A stretch of DNA of 64,000 nt, from assembly GCA_025453975.1 (NCBI GenBank), contig JALOPI010000004.1:1-64000 (forward strand). The letters run 5' to 3'. This DNA comes from Syntrophobacteraceae bacterium (GTDB taxonomy: Bacteria; Desulfobacterota; Syntrophobacteria; Syntrophobacterales; Syntrophobacteraceae). Below, in pieces: positions 8,568 to 18,104 of the stretch. A program made the translations under genes and the position numbers. The notes under the pieces are model-generated. The model made no database searches. It was given only the letters and a program-made list of their open reading frames with translations, and was not told the origin of the DNA. Every line of letters begins with the position of its first letter. Position 1 is the stretch's first letter.

Positions 8568-9797
8568 TCACATACCGCGCTGGGTCATCTGGGCCAGGTC
8601 CCACATGGGCAGAAAAATGGCGAGGGCAAAAAAACCTACCACCCCGGCCAGACCGACGATGAGCAGAGGACCCAGGGCCTCGGACAGGCCCCTCACGGCG
8701 TAGGCCACCTCGTCGTCATAATGAATGGAAATCTCGTGGAGCATCTCATCCAGCTTGCCGGACTCCTCGCCGATGGCGATCATGTTGACGGTCATGGGCG
8801 TGAAGAATCTGGCGTTTCGGAGAGGACTGGAGATGCCGTGTCCCTCTTCCACGCGCTCCCGAATGCGCTCGAATTCTCCGCCAATGGCCTGGTTCTGTAT
8901 GGTGGCGGAGAGAATCCGCAGGGTGTCCAGCACGGGGACTCCGCTGGATTGCAGGATGGCAAAGATGCTTGCGAACCGGGACATGGCCGCTTTGAGAAAA
9001 AGAGGTCCCATGATGGGCAGCCTCAGGATCGACCGGTCCAGGAGGAGTCGACCCTCGGGGGTTCCCAGGTACCACTTGAGGGCGATGAAGGCGATGATGC
9101 ACAAGACCAGCAATACGATCCAGTAGGCGGCCAGGAAGTGATGCAGCTCGATGCAGAGACGCGTGGGCAGGGGAAGATCCAGGCCCGCCGATTTAAAGAT
9201 CGCCGCGAATTTGGGCACCACGAAATTGAGGAGGATGAAAAACGCGATACCAAGAGCGGCCACCACCGTCACGGGATACTGCAAGGCCGCGCGAATGTCC
9301 GAGCGGATCTTGTGCTCGTGCTCGATGATGTAGGTCAATCGATCGAGGACCTCGGGCAGGGCGCCGCTGGACTCACCCGTGTGGATCATGCTGCAGTAGA
9401 GCGGAGAGAACACAGCGGGATGTTTTCGAAAGGCGTCGTGAAGATTCGCCCCTTCCCTGATGTCCAGCGACATGGCGGCGGCGGCCCGCTTCAGCCTTAT
9501 ATTCTGGCTCTGGCTCTCCAGTACCTGGAGCGCATTGAGGATGGGTACACCTGCCTTGAGGAGGGTGCGAAACTGTTTGGTGAAGAGAATGAGCTCCTGC
9601 GCCTTGACCTGGCTCAGCAACTCCTGCAGCCTTTCCCCAAGGGAAAGGGAGCGCGCCCCGTTCTCCCTGACGAGGCGGGAGGGGATAAAGCCCCTTTTGG
9701 CAAGCAGGTCTTCGGCGATTCCCCGAGAATCCGCCTCGATGACGCCCGAGACTGTCGTGCCTGATTCGTTGATCGCCTGATAGGCGAATTTCGCCAC
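8568..9797 (-). CDS. mshG: Inner-membrane platform protein MshG (PilC/GspF family)
   Basis: The 409-aa protein has the two tandem GspF domains (about 70-190 and 275-395), each ending in hydrophobic segments (AALGIAFFILLNFVVPKF, YWIVLLVLCIIAFIAL and LLIVGLAGVVGFFALAIFLP). It includes the family motif FTKQFRTLLKAGVPI. PilC/GspF proteins anchor the assembly ATPase and feed pilins into the growing fibre. The start codon is GTG at 9797, with AAGGA 7 nt upstream. It lies between the ATPase and the major pilin, the order of MSHA loci. Confidence 0.9.
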   Translation of the reverse strand: MAKFAYQAINESGTTVSGVIEADSRGIAEDLLAKRGFIPSRLVRENGARSLSLGERLQELLSQVKAQELILFTKQFRTLLKAGVPILNALQVLESQSQNIRLKRAAAAMSLDIREGANLHDAFRKHPAVFSPLYCSMIHTGESSGALPEVLDRLTYIIEHEHKIRSDIRAALQYPVTVVAALGIAFFILLNFVVPKFAAIFKSAGLDLPLPTRLCIELHHFLAAYWIVLLVLCIIAFIALKWYLGTPEGRLLLDRSILRLPIMGPLFLKAAMSRFASIFAILQSSGVPVLDTLRILSATIQNQAIGGEFERIRERVEEGHGISSPLRNARFFTPMTVNMIAIGEESGKLDEMLHEISIHYDDEVAYAVRGLSEALGPLLIVGLAGVVGFFALAIFLPMWDLAQMTQRGM

Positions 9798-9875
9798 TGC
9801 CGAGTCCTTGCTGGGAGCTTTCTCAGTGTTTCATGCTCGTCCTCGGGCACCGGGATCGGTGCGAAACGAGAATCA

Positions 9876-11585
9876 TCACACCATGACTGCCGAGGCGGCC
9901 TCTTCCAGGGTTGTCACGCCCCGTGCCGCCTTGCGGGCGGCATCCTCACGCAGGGTCCTGAGCCTTCCCGCGCCCCACGCCTGCCGGGCGATCTCCTGGG
10001 CGGAGCACCTTCTCAAGATCATGTCCTGGACCAAGTCGTCCACGGTCAGGATCTCGAAGATCCCCGTCCTTCCCCTGTACCCGGTGCTCATGCAGTTGAG
10101 ACAGCCCTTGCCGCGCCTGAGATTGCCATAGTCATCGGAGGGGATCCCGAATCCCTCCAAGGCTTTTTCGCTGGGATGATCCGGTTCGGCGCAGTAGGGA
10201 CAGATCGTCCGCACCAGCCGCTGGGCGATGGTTGCCAGAAGCACCGAAGAGACCAGAAAGGGCTCGATTCCCATGTCGAGGAAACGGGTGATGGCTCCGG
10301 CGGCGTCGTTGGTGTGGAGAGTGCTCAGGACCCGGTGGCCGGTCATGGCCGCCTGGACGGCGACCTGAGCCGTTTCGGCGTCACGGATCTCCCCCACCAT
10401 GATGACGTCCGGATCCTGCCTCAGAATCGCCCGGAGACCGCTGGCGAAAGTCATGCCGGCCTTGCGGTTCAGCTGAACCTGACGGATGCCCTCCACCCGG
10501 TATTCCACGGGGTCCTCGAGGGTGATGATGTTGAGATCCGGCCGGTTCAGCTTCCTCAATATGGCGTAGAGGCTGCTGCTCTTCCCGCTTCCCGTGGGTC
10601 CGGTGCTGAGGATCATGCCGTAAGGCTTCTGGATGGCGGCCTCGATCTTGAGACGGTCCTCTTCCCCCATTCCCAGCCGATCCAGCGTGTAGTATCCGGC
10701 GCTCATGTCCAGCAGCCGCAGTACCAGGTTCTCCCCATGAATGGTCGGCAATGTCGAGGCTCGGACGTTGATCTCCTTGTTCTCCAGCCGAACGGTGAAT
10801 CTGCCGTCCTGAGGCACCCGCAGCACGGCGATATCCATGCCGGCCAGAATCTTCAATCGCGAGAGGACGGGGAGCAGCATGGACTTGGGCGGCGCCGGCA
10901 CCTCATGCAGCTTCCCGTCGATGCGGAATCGCACCGAGGTGGTGGTTTTTTCGGGGCTGATGTGGACGTCGCTGGCGCCCTCGGCCACGGCCTGGGAGAG
11001 GATGGAGCTCACGAGGCGCACCACCGGCGCTTCCTGGGCCATGCCCTGGAGCGAGCTGACCTTGAGATCCTCCGTCGTCGACTCGGCCAATGCCAGCGCG
11101 TCCTGTCCGTATTGGGACTCCTCGATGGAGTCCACCACGACTCCCAGCCCGCCGTGCTTGCCGTACACGGCTTCCATGAGCTGGTTCAGGACCTTCTCCG
11201 TGCAGATCACCGGCTCCACTTCGTGGTTGGTGAGCAGCTCGATGGTGTCCAGAGCCTCGATGTCCATGGGGTCGGTCGTGGCCACGGTGAGGAGTCGGGC
11301 CTTCTTTTTGACCGGGACGGCCTGGTACTTGGCGGCCATCTCCTGGGGCACGTGTTTGGCCAGCTCCACATCCAGGGGATACATGTCAGGATAGTATTTG
11401 GCCACGTTGAGCTGGACGCTGAGGAGATCGATGATCTGGGCTTCGGTGACGGTGCCGGACTGCATGAGGAACTGCCCGAGCTTGAGCCCGGTCTTCTTCT
11501 GGTCGAGGAGGCACTGCTTGAGCTGAGCTTCGGTGACAAGCCCGGCCTCCACCAGCATTTCTCCGAGTCGCTTCTTGCGGGCCAA
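9876..11585 (-). CDS. mshE: Pilus assembly ATPase MshE (PilB/GspE family)
   Basis: The 569-aa cytoplasmic ATPase has an N-terminal GspE_N-type domain (about 1-150), a Walker A motif GPTGSGKSS, a Walker B region DPDVIMVGEIRD, the His box TGHRVLSTLHTND and a tetracysteine zinc motif (CPYC...CLNC). It powers pilin polymerisation together with the PilC-like platform. In MshE-type ATPases the N domain can bind c-di-GMP; LGQFLMQSGTVTEAQ and similar repeats here deserve comparison with that motif. The start is taken as TTG 11585 because GGAGGAGGT sits 3 nt upstream; the frame is open further upstream without homology. Confidence 0.9.
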   Translation of the reverse strand: MARKKRLGEMLVEAGLVTEAQLKQCLLDQKKTGLKLGQFLMQSGTVTEAQIIDLLSVQLNVAKYYPDMYPLDVELAKHVPQEMAAKYQAVPVKKKARLLTVATTDPMDIEALDTIELLTNHEVEPVICTEKVLNQLMEAVYGKHGGLGVVVDSIEESQYGQDALALAESTTEDLKVSSLQGMAQEAPVVRLVSSILSQAVAEGASDVHISPEKTTTSVRFRIDGKLHEVPAPPKSMLLPVLSRLKILAGMDIAVLRVPQDGRFTVRLENKEINVRASTLPTIHGENLVLRLLDMSAGYYTLDRLGMGEEDRLKIEAAIQKPYGMILSTGPTGSGKSSSLYAILRKLNRPDLNIITLEDPVEYRVEGIRQVQLNRKAGMTFASGLRAILRQDPDVIMVGEIRDAETAQVAVQAAMTGHRVLSTLHTNDAAGAITRFLDMGIEPFLVSSVLLATIAQRLVRTICPYCAEPDHPSEKALEGFGIPSDDYGNLRRGKGCLNCMSTGYRGRTGIFEILTVDDLVQDMILRRCSAQEIARQAWGAGRLRTLREDAARKAARGVTTLEEAASAVMV

Positions 11586-11596
11586 GCTACCTCCTC

Positions 11597-13357
11597 CTAC
11601 CAGCGGTGTCCATCGATGGGCAGATCCTCGGTGAAGAGCACCGTGCCTTCCTCCCATGGCCCCAGGACCGCCGCTTCACGGGTCCATTCGGGGGGGAGCG
11701 TCCCCATGGCCTTTGCGGCCGATGCCGGATCGGGGAAGACGGCTCTCAATACCAGCGCAAATGCGAGCCCTTCCGAGGGGTTCCAGAAGGGGACCATGAT
11801 CAGGGGGTGGGGCGGGGTCGGCCGTGACTGGTTTTCCGGAGATCCGGTCCCCTCTCCCCGCTGGCCCGACGGCGGTGCCTGGATGAAAGGCCTCATGCCG
11901 CGAGGGGTCCCATCGCCGCGCAGCCCCCTGAGGAGATCGTAGACCTCCTGGAGGTCCGAGCTGATAAAGATGGCCACCCAATAGCCTCGGGCCGTTTCCC
12001 CCGGCACAGCCTCCACGACGGGGAATCGCACGGACGTCCCGGCTTCGACGTTACGGACTCTTCGGATTTGAGGGTTCGAGCGCCGCACGGCCTTCAGGTG
12101 GATGGGTGTGAAGGCGCCGTAGACGCTTCGGATCAGGATCTCGAGGGTCTCTCCCTCGGCGATGGCAATCTGTCCCAGGATCTTGGGTGGTTTGCCCGCC
12201 GAAGCTTCCCGTGACCGGATGAGCTGAGGATTCGCCTCGGCTGTTCCGCTCGAGGTCTGTCCCGCACCGGCGTGGGCAGGGGATGCGCCGCTGGCCGGTG
12301 CTTCCGGGTGAGAGCCTGACGCGGCGGGAGCGGTGCCCGCGGCATCGGCCGGGCCGGAAGGCGTCGGGGAAGAGATGCTGGGCGTCGAGCCTGCCGCGAG
12401 TCGAGATCCCTCCTCGCCCGAAACCTTCATGCCATGGCGGAAAAGGACCTGAGCGGCCAGAAAGCCCGTCAGAGCCATCACGACCAGTGTCGACAGCACC
12501 CAGGCGGGCCGCGACCTCCCGCCGGTCCCTGGAGGGAAGGCCATCCTGGCCGCCCAGGTGACCAGGGACCAGCCGGCCCGCGTCCGGTTCTGGATGATCA
12601 TGGCCAGGAGGACACGGTGGCACAGATGAATGATCTTCCTGGGGTAGCCCCGTGTCGCTCGATGCAGGGCGAGAAGGCCGAGGGGGGTGAATAAGGCCGG
12701 GACTGGGTGCCCCTGGGAAGCCTTGTGAAGCCGAAACCGGATCATGGATCGTGCTTCACGGAGCCCGAGGGGGCCGAGCCGCGTGCAGAGACTGATGCGG
12801 TCCGCAAAGCTCGGGTGATCCAAAAGGACCGTTTCGAATTCGGTCTGGGCAAAAACGACGATTTGAAGCAGCTTGCACTCGTTGGCCTCGTAGTTCAGAA
12901 GCTCCCTCAGGATCTCCAGAATGGAGCCGGAAAGCTTCTGGCCCTCGTCGATGAGGAGCACCAGGATCCTGCCCTCCTCGATTCCCTTGTGGAAGAGGTG
13001 CTTCTGGATGGCGTTCTTGATCCGCCACTCGCTGTCCTCATTTTCCAGGGACGACGGCAGGCCGAGCATGCTGGCCAGGGACTGCAGGAATGCCAGGGCG
13101 CTCGGCAGGGCGGGGTCGAGGATGAGGTGGGTCTCGATGGTCTCATCCTCGGCAAGGCCGCGGATCAGACGGCGGCACAGCGTGGTCTTGCCGGTGCCCA
13201 CCTCTCCCAGGACCACATTCAATCCTCTGCGCAGTCGGATCGACAGCTCCAGCCGCTGGAGGCAGCTCTGATGCATCCTCGATTCGAAGAAAAGGTCGGG
13301 GTCGGGAGAGTTGGAAAAGGGCTCCCTCTGGAGGTTGAAGGTTTTGAAGTATTCCAT
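11597..13357 (-). CDS. mshM: ExeA/MshM-like AAA ATPase with membrane anchor and LysM-like domain
   Basis: The 586-aa protein has an N-terminal AAA ATPase (MEYFKTFNLQREPFSNSPDP opening, Walker A GEVGTGKTT, Walker B LVLLIDEGQKL), one transmembrane helix at about 290-310 (LSTLVVMALTGFLAAQVLF), a Pro/Ala/Ser-rich linker and a periplasmic part with a LysM-like stretch (IAEGETLEILIRSVYG...IRFPVV). ExeA/GspA ATPases help to insert secretins through peptidoglycan. Standard MshM is only about half this length, so the C-terminal part may supply the role of the missing mshN. GGGAG lies just upstream of the ATG. Confidence 0.8.
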   Translation of the reverse strand: MEYFKTFNLQREPFSNSPDPDLFFESRMHQSCLQRLELSIRLRRGLNVVLGEVGTGKTTLCRRLIRGLAEDETIETHLILDPALPSALAFLQSLASMLGLPSSLENEDSEWRIKNAIQKHLFHKGIEEGRILVLLIDEGQKLSGSILEILRELLNYEANECKLLQIVVFAQTEFETVLLDHPSFADRISLCTRLGPLGLREARSMIRFRLHKASQGHPVPALFTPLGLLALHRATRGYPRKIIHLCHRVLLAMIIQNRTRAGWSLVTWAARMAFPPGTGGRSRPAWVLSTLVVMALTGFLAAQVLFRHGMKVSGEEGSRLAAGSTPSISSPTPSGPADAAGTAPAASGSHPEAPASGASPAHAGAGQTSSGTAEANPQLIRSREASAGKPPKILGQIAIAEGETLEILIRSVYGAFTPIHLKAVRRSNPQIRRVRNVEAGTSVRFPVVEAVPGETARGYWVAIFISSDLQEVYDLLRGLRGDGTPRGMRPFIQAPPSGQRGEGTGSPENQSRPTPPHPLIMVPFWNPSEGLAFALVLRAVFPDPASAAKAMGTLPPEWTREAAVLGPWEEGTVLFTEDLPIDGHRW

Positions 13358-13441
13358 CTCTGACTCCCGGCAGCCTGCTCGGTTTCCGCCTCTTCGCTGG
13401 AGGGCCTGGGCGAAGTCGGGATTGAAGGGCCGCGGCTTTTC

Positions 13442-15046
13442 TCACTGCGGGGGGCGTGGTGTGGCGGCCTGGTGCTCTTTGAGAATTCGAGGCGTGATGA
13501 AGATCAGGACCTCCTGCATCTGATGCCCCTCGTCGTCGTATCGAAAGAGGCGGCTCAGCAGCGGGGCATTCCTGAACCCTGGAATTCCGCGGTCCGTTTC
13601 ACGCTGGGTGGATTTGGAGAGCCCCGAGATGACGATGGTCTCGCCGTCCTTGGCGATGAGGGTGGTCTTGGTGTGCTTCTTGATAATGAACGGGTTGCCC
13701 TGCACGTCGCGGACGGGGTCCACCTCGTCCTTCTTGACCGTGATCTCCATCCGCAGGTAATCATCCCCGATGACATGGGGCTTGATCTCCAGCCTGAGGA
13801 CCGCGTCCTCGAACTTGACCTCGGTGCCGGTGAGGTCGCTGGTGGAGACGTAAGGCACTTTCTCTCCGTCCTCGGTGAAGGCCACCTGGTTATCCAGGGT
13901 GGTGATGGAAGGGCTGGAGAGGATGTTGAGCTTCCCTTCCCGTTGAAGGGCCGAAAGCTGCATGTCCAGGATGTTCCCGCCGATCTTGCCCACCATGAGG
14001 CCCAGGGAGCCTCCGAAGCCCTGGGTAATCAGGTCCACGGGCAGGTTCACGCCAAATCCCTGTCCGCTGATTCCGGTCTGGCCGGTCAGGGGCTTGTACT
14101 GCAGCGTGTCCCCCACCACGCGTCCGTCGGTTCCCCCCGGCGTGAGGAAGAAGTCCCCATCCTTGTAAAACCCGCCCCACTGGATACCCAGGGCGTGGGC
14201 CGTTTCCTTGGTGGCCTCCACGATGGTGGATTTGATGAGGATCTGAGGGGTCGGTTTATCCAACTCGGCAATGAGCCTGGTGAGCATGGCGATGTCGTCG
14301 GGGACGGCATTGATCACCAGGGAGTTCGTGTGCTCGTCCATGGAGATGGAGCCGCGGGGATTCCCTTTATCGTCCCTGGTCAGGTACTCCTTGAGCTTGT
14401 CCTGCAGCTTGGCCGCGTCGGAGTAATCGATGGGAATCACCTTGAGCCTCAGCGGCTCGATGTTCTTGTAGCCGACCTTCTGAATCTTGACCTCGTTCTC
14501 CAGGTCCTCGATGGTCATGATCCTGATGAGGTCGCCCTCCCAGGCGTAGGTGAGTCCATGGAGGCGAAGAATGCCGCGAAAGGCCTGATCCCAGGGGACG
14601 GCCTCCAGATCCACGCTGGTGGAGCCCTTCACCTTGTCGTTGATCATGATGTTCAGGGAAACCGCGCGGGCCAGTGCCCTCAACACCACGACGAGATCCG
14701 CGTTGTGCATCCGCAGGCTGACTTTCTGCCTGGGAAGAGGCTTTTCCTGCTCGGGATTGATGGCCTGTTTCCGGGGCTGCGGCTGACTCGCGCCCGGAAC
14801 GTCCGTTGAGCGGGCCCTGGCAGCGGGGGAGTGCCCCTGGGACTCCTCCGCCAGCAGCTTCCATCGATCGAGAAAGTCCTGCTGCTGCCGAGGCTCGGGC
14901 TTCGGAGGTGCCGCGCACCCGGCGCAGCAGACGAGCATGAAAGCCACGGCGCAGGAGCCCAACAGCATGAGAGTCTCCGGGTGGCGACGGCCGAGGCCAT
15001 GGCCGCCGAAGCCTGTCCCGTTGACCATGGTATCGATATCTGTCAT
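13442..15046 (-). CDS. mshL: MSHA-type pilus secretin MshL
   Basis: The 534-aa outer-membrane secretin has a hydrophobic N-terminus with a Cys-rich lipoprotein-like signal (MLVCCAGC), an STN/N-type domain (KVSLRMHNADLVVVLRALAR), an N1/NolW-type domain (IDYSDAAKLQDKLKEYL) and the C-terminal beta-barrel domain with REGKLNILSSPSITTLDNQ and the conserved end GIPGFRNAPLLSRLFRYDD. It forms the gated channel through which the pilus crosses the outer membrane. ATG 15046 has GAGGTG 6 nt upstream. It follows mshK- and precedes mshM-like genes, as in MSHA clusters. Confidence 0.9.
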   Translation of the reverse strand: MTDIDTMVNGTGFGGHGLGRRHPETLMLLGSCAVAFMLVCCAGCAAPPKPEPRQQQDFLDRWKLLAEESQGHSPAARARSTDVPGASQPQPRKQAINPEQEKPLPRQKVSLRMHNADLVVVLRALARAVSLNIMINDKVKGSTSVDLEAVPWDQAFRGILRLHGLTYAWEGDLIRIMTIEDLENEVKIQKVGYKNIEPLRLKVIPIDYSDAAKLQDKLKEYLTRDDKGNPRGSISMDEHTNSLVINAVPDDIAMLTRLIAELDKPTPQILIKSTIVEATKETAHALGIQWGGFYKDGDFFLTPGGTDGRVVGDTLQYKPLTGQTGISGQGFGVNLPVDLITQGFGGSLGLMVGKIGGNILDMQLSALQREGKLNILSSPSITTLDNQVAFTEDGEKVPYVSTSDLTGTEVKFEDAVLRLEIKPHVIGDDYLRMEITVKKDEVDPVRDVQGNPFIIKKHTKTTLIAKDGETIVISGLSKSTQRETDRGIPGFRNAPLLSRLFRYDDEGHQMQEVLIFITPRILKEHQAATPRPPQ

Positions 15047-15113
15047 CCGAGGCACCTCTTCATACAAGGGTCTGCCACGAGAATTCTTGCGAGGCGCCCG
15101 ACCGTCGAGCCGC

Positions 15114-15599
15114 CTACTCCTCGGCAAAGGGAAGGGTCACGGTTCCCGGAGCCCCCGTGGATTCCAGAATGACCGCATCTGGAGATATGCTCCGGAGAAT
15201 GAACCCTCCCGTGACCAGCCGATCTCCCACCACGTATTCCAAGCCGTTGATGATGGCCAGCTTCCGAGTCCCCGAGCTGATGTAGCCCGTGTAGTCAAGA
15301 TCCTTGGCGCTGTCGGGCTCCAGTCGGCTCACTTCACCGAGCGGTACGAGCTTTTTCCCCACGAAGGGATCCTCGCCCCAGCTGGCCGTGGCTCGGGCCA
15401 GCATGGCCGCTTCGGATTCGGTCAAATCCTGCTTGCGCAGCTCGGTCGCGATCCTCTGAAGGATCTCGCTGGAGTCTCCCCTTGTGGCCGAAGCGGATCC
15501 GGCCGAGGGTATTCGCGGCTGAGGCCTCATGACCTGGAAAAGACCATAAACCGCTGCCAGCAGCGCAACGATAACGAGGATTTTCTCCCGTTTTGCCAT
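15114..15599 (-). CDS. mshK: PilP/MshK-like periplasmic assembly protein
   Basis: The 161-aa protein has one N-terminal transmembrane helix (ILVIVALLAAVYGLFQVM), a helical linker and a C-terminal beta-rich domain (LDYTGYISSGTRKLAIINGL...GDRLVTGGFILRSISPDAVILE) of the PilP/GspC homology type. Such proteins bridge the inner-membrane alignment complex and the N domains of the secretin, whose gene follows. Identity as MshK rests mainly on position between the PilO-like and secretin genes. It is 5 nt from the preceding gene. Confidence 0.65.
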   Translation of the reverse strand: MAKREKILVIVALLAAVYGLFQVMRPQPRIPSAGSASATRGDSSEILQRIATELRKQDLTESEAAMLARATASWGEDPFVGKKLVPLGEVSRLEPDSAKDLDYTGYISSGTRKLAIINGLEYVVGDRLVTGGFILRSISPDAVILESTGAPGTVTLPFAEE

Positions 15600-15604
15600 G
15601 CCGG

Positions 15605-16147
15605 CTAGTCTCCCAGGGCTAGGGAGAGGGTCATGTGGAGCTCCTTTCCCTCCGACACCTGCTGGACTCTGAGATCATCGACGCTTTCCAGGTAAGGCAG
15701 TCGGCAAAGCTCCAGCAGAAAGCATCGAAACCGGGGAAGCTCGCCCTTGGCCGATATCCTGACTCGCAAGGTCTTCACGTCGGCCTCCAGGGATTTGAGG
15801 TCTGTCGTCACATTCACGATGTCGGTGCCGCACTGCGCCGCGAGCCCTCCCAGTACCGTCGAGATGCCGTCGATCTGGTCCTGGGCGAGGCGACTTCGGC
15901 TCGACGGCAGCAGGACGCCCAGCTCGTGGGCGCGACGTTCCTGGTGGAGCAGGTCTTGAAACACGGGAAAAAGCGATTTCTGCTCTTCGATTCTGGCCTC
16001 GACGGCCGCGATATCGGAATCCAGATCCTTCTGCGCCAGCTGCAGGGGCATGATTCCCAGCAGAAGAAACGCCAGGATGCCCCCCACACACACCAGCAGG
16101 TAATACAGACTGCGTTTTGGCAGCAGCAGCCTCTCTCTTTTGTCCAT
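15605..16147 (-). CDS. mshJ: PilO/MshJ-like alignment protein
   Basis: The 180-aa protein has a short cytoplasmic basic N-terminus, one transmembrane segment (YYLLVCVGGILAFLLLGIMP), a coiled-coil stretch (about 40-80) and a ferredoxin-like C-terminal domain. This is the PilO/GspM architecture. PilO pairs with PilN in the inner-membrane alignment subcomplex; here the PilN part is fused to PilM in the gene just upstream. Assignment to MshJ is by architecture and gene order. Confidence 0.7.
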   Translation of the reverse strand: MDKRERLLLPKRSLYYLLVCVGGILAFLLLGIMPLQLAQKDLDSDIAAVEARIEEQKSLFPVFQDLLHQERRAHELGVLLPSSRSRLAQDQIDGISTVLGGLAAQCGTDIVNVTTDLKSLEADVKTLRVRISAKGELPRFRCFLLELCRLPYLESVDDLRVQQVSEGKELHMTLSLALGD

Positions 16148-16220
16148 CGCATCACTTCAAAAAAGGCCGGCTCGAAATTGAGAGCACCACGAAACGCTTC
16201 TCTCGGGCCGAAGGGTGGCT

Positions 16221-18104
16221 TCAGCTCAGCTCAAGCCTCAACACAAAGTGAAGAACCTCGCCTTCGCCCTGGAAGCTCTTGAAACTGCTGTTTTGAACCT
16301 GTGGATTCCTCAGGATGGGTGAGCCCGAGAGCTTTTTGACATAGCCAGCCAGCGAGGCTTCCACCGCCCGGGGATCTCCGCGAACGATACCTTCAAGGGT
16401 GAGGGATCTCCCCTTGTCCTTCCCATCCGATCCCTTGAGGTTGGCCGAGACCCCCATGAGCCGCACGTTCGGCGGTGTGAGATGGGACAGCTCCCCCAGC
16501 ACGGCAACGCTGGCGAGGCTCCCGATTCCTTCCTTCAGCAACAGCTGCCGCTGCTGTACCCTTGATGCGAGCTGGGCGACCAGGGTCTCGTTCACCAGGG
16601 GCGACGACTGCAGGGAATCGTTGAGCCGCGCAATCTCCGCCCGCTTCTGTCGCGAAAGGTTTCCCAGGTGGACGAAAACGGTCATGCAGAAGATGGCGAG
16701 AATCAGAAAGACCGTGAAAGTTGCCCGGTTGATGCGGATCACTCTCGCTTCCTCCTCACGGTCTTCGTGCGTGAAGAGGAAGTTGGGGGTGCGTGAATTA
16801 TCGGACATGGCCAGGCCGAGGGCGGTGGTCATGGCCGCCCTCGGGGAGGGCGGCGGCTGCCCGTGCGTCTCGACCGTCACTGTCCGGCCCGACAGGAATG
16901 GATCGACAGCTTCGCTTGCGATGCCCAGCTGATCGCCGATCATCGAGATCACCAACCCGCCGATGACCACGGAGGAGTGCACGTGGATCATCGTGATGAC
17001 CTCGTCCTGCTTTCCCGCCGTGAAATGTTTGAACGTCATTTCCACCTGCCGTATGATCCGCTCCAGGGGAGGGCGGATCATACGGAGAGCATCCTGCTCG
17101 GTGATGGAGAGCCCCGGGTCGGGGTGCTCCAGATCGTGGGATCCTGAAAGGATGCTCAGGAGCAGTGCGTCGGCACGCTCCCGATGAGCATGCGCCTGCT
17201 CTTCCAGAATGGAGGGTACCGAAAGCTCGTCGATGGAAAAGACGGCCAGGGATCTACCCTGCTCCGAGACTGCCTCCCAGACGGCATCCTGCATGCTCTT
17301 CACACCGGCCTTGATGCCGCGAGTGAAAACCAGCCGGTCTCCATTGAAGATGTCGATACGCGAATAATCGTTCCCGATATAAAGGCTGGCGGTCACCTGG
17401 TCCGTGACGGGGATCCACCCGGTTTTGAAGAGATTCTGGAGGGCGAAGGGGGCCGAGGACAGGCCCTTGAGCCGCAGCCCACTCCTGTCGAACAGCTCCC
17501 GCGCATTCCTGACTTCCTGCCTGGGAATCGTGTAGGTCAGGACGGCCAGCTTGGGGATTCCCCTGTCGCTGACTTCACCTTGGACTTCAAAGTCCAGGAG
17601 GCTCTCCTGTCCATCCAAGGCCGCATCCTTCCTGGCTGTCCAGTAGACGGCGTCATGCAGCTGCTTGCGGGGGACCTTGGGAATGAGCAGCACCCTCACG
17701 TCGAGGTGGGTCGGCGGCACGCCGGCCCAAAGATCGACATGCTTGAGAGGGCCGGCGAAATCCTGAATCTTCTCCCCCAGGAATTCGGCAAACGAGGCGG
17801 AGTGAAGCGATTCGGAGGGTCTGTATGGGATGATCTCCGAGGCCAGAACCTGCCAGCCCTGATCCGATGCCTGGGCGACCTTGACCAGCCGCATCCGCGT
17901 CGCTCCGAGGTCGATCCCAACGGATGGCTTTTGGCCCAGCCGCCACAGCCGGCTCAGCCTCCCCTGACGGCCTGCCCGGGGGCGAGGATCCGGCACGCGG
18001 GACGATGCTGATCCTTCCGTGGCCCCGGGTCGTTTTCCTCTGATATTTTGCAGGAGTTTTTCGGTAGCGGAAATTTCCTTCTGGGAGGGAAGATCCCCTT
18101 TCAT
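16221..18104 (-). CDS. mshI: PilM-PilN fusion (MshI-like)
   Basis: The 627-aa protein joins an actin-like PilM ATPase domain (about 60-440, with SVGIDLGATRMRLVKVAQ phosphate-1 motif and IPKVPRKQLHDAVYWTARKD) to a PilN domain with one transmembrane helix (about 460-480, TVFLILAIFCMTVFVHLG), a coiled coil and a ferredoxin-like periplasmic domain. In most type IVa systems PilM and PilN are separate and bind through the PilN N-terminus; in MSHA systems this region is MshI. It is the first gene of the operon. AAAGG lies about 10 nt before the ATG. Confidence 0.8.
   Translation of the reverse strand: MKGDLPSQKEISATEKLLQNIRGKRPGATEGSASSRVPDPRPRAGRQGRLSRLWRLGQKPSVGIDLGATRMRLVKVAQASDQGWQVLASEIIPYRPSESLHSASFAEFLGEKIQDFAGPLKHVDLWAGVPPTHLDVRVLLIPKVPRKQLHDAVYWTARKDAALDGQESLLDFEVQGEVSDRGIPKLAVLTYTIPRQEVRNARELFDRSGLRLKGLSSAPFALQNLFKTGWIPVTDQVTASLYIGNDYSRIDIFNGDRLVFTRGIKAGVKSMQDAVWEAVSEQGRSLAVFSIDELSVPSILEEQAHAHRERADALLLSILSGSHDLEHPDPGLSITEQDALRMIRPPLERIIRQVEMTFKHFTAGKQDEVITMIHVHSSVVIGGLVISMIGDQLGIASEAVDPFLSGRTVTVETHGQPPPSPRAAMTTALGLAMSDNSRTPNFLFTHEDREEEARVIRINRATFTVFLILAIFCMTVFVHLGNLSRQKRAEIARLNDSLQSSPLVNETLVAQLASRVQQRQLLLKEGIGSLASVAVLGELSHLTPPNVRLMGVSANLKGSDGKDKGRSLTLEGIVRGDPRAVEASLAGYVKKLSGSPILRNPQVQNSSFKSFQGEGEVLHFVLRLELS

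Noticed and set aside
8433-9764. A 443-codon open frame on the plus strand opposite the mshG gene
   Set aside because: It lies wholly opposite the well-supported PilC/GspF gene, has the Gly/His/Gln-rich composition of an antisense frame in GC-rich DNA and no motif.
10176-11942. A 588-codon open frame on the plus strand opposite the mshE gene
   Set aside because: It is antisense to the ATPase with Walker motifs and shows only His/Gly/Asp-rich low-information sequence.
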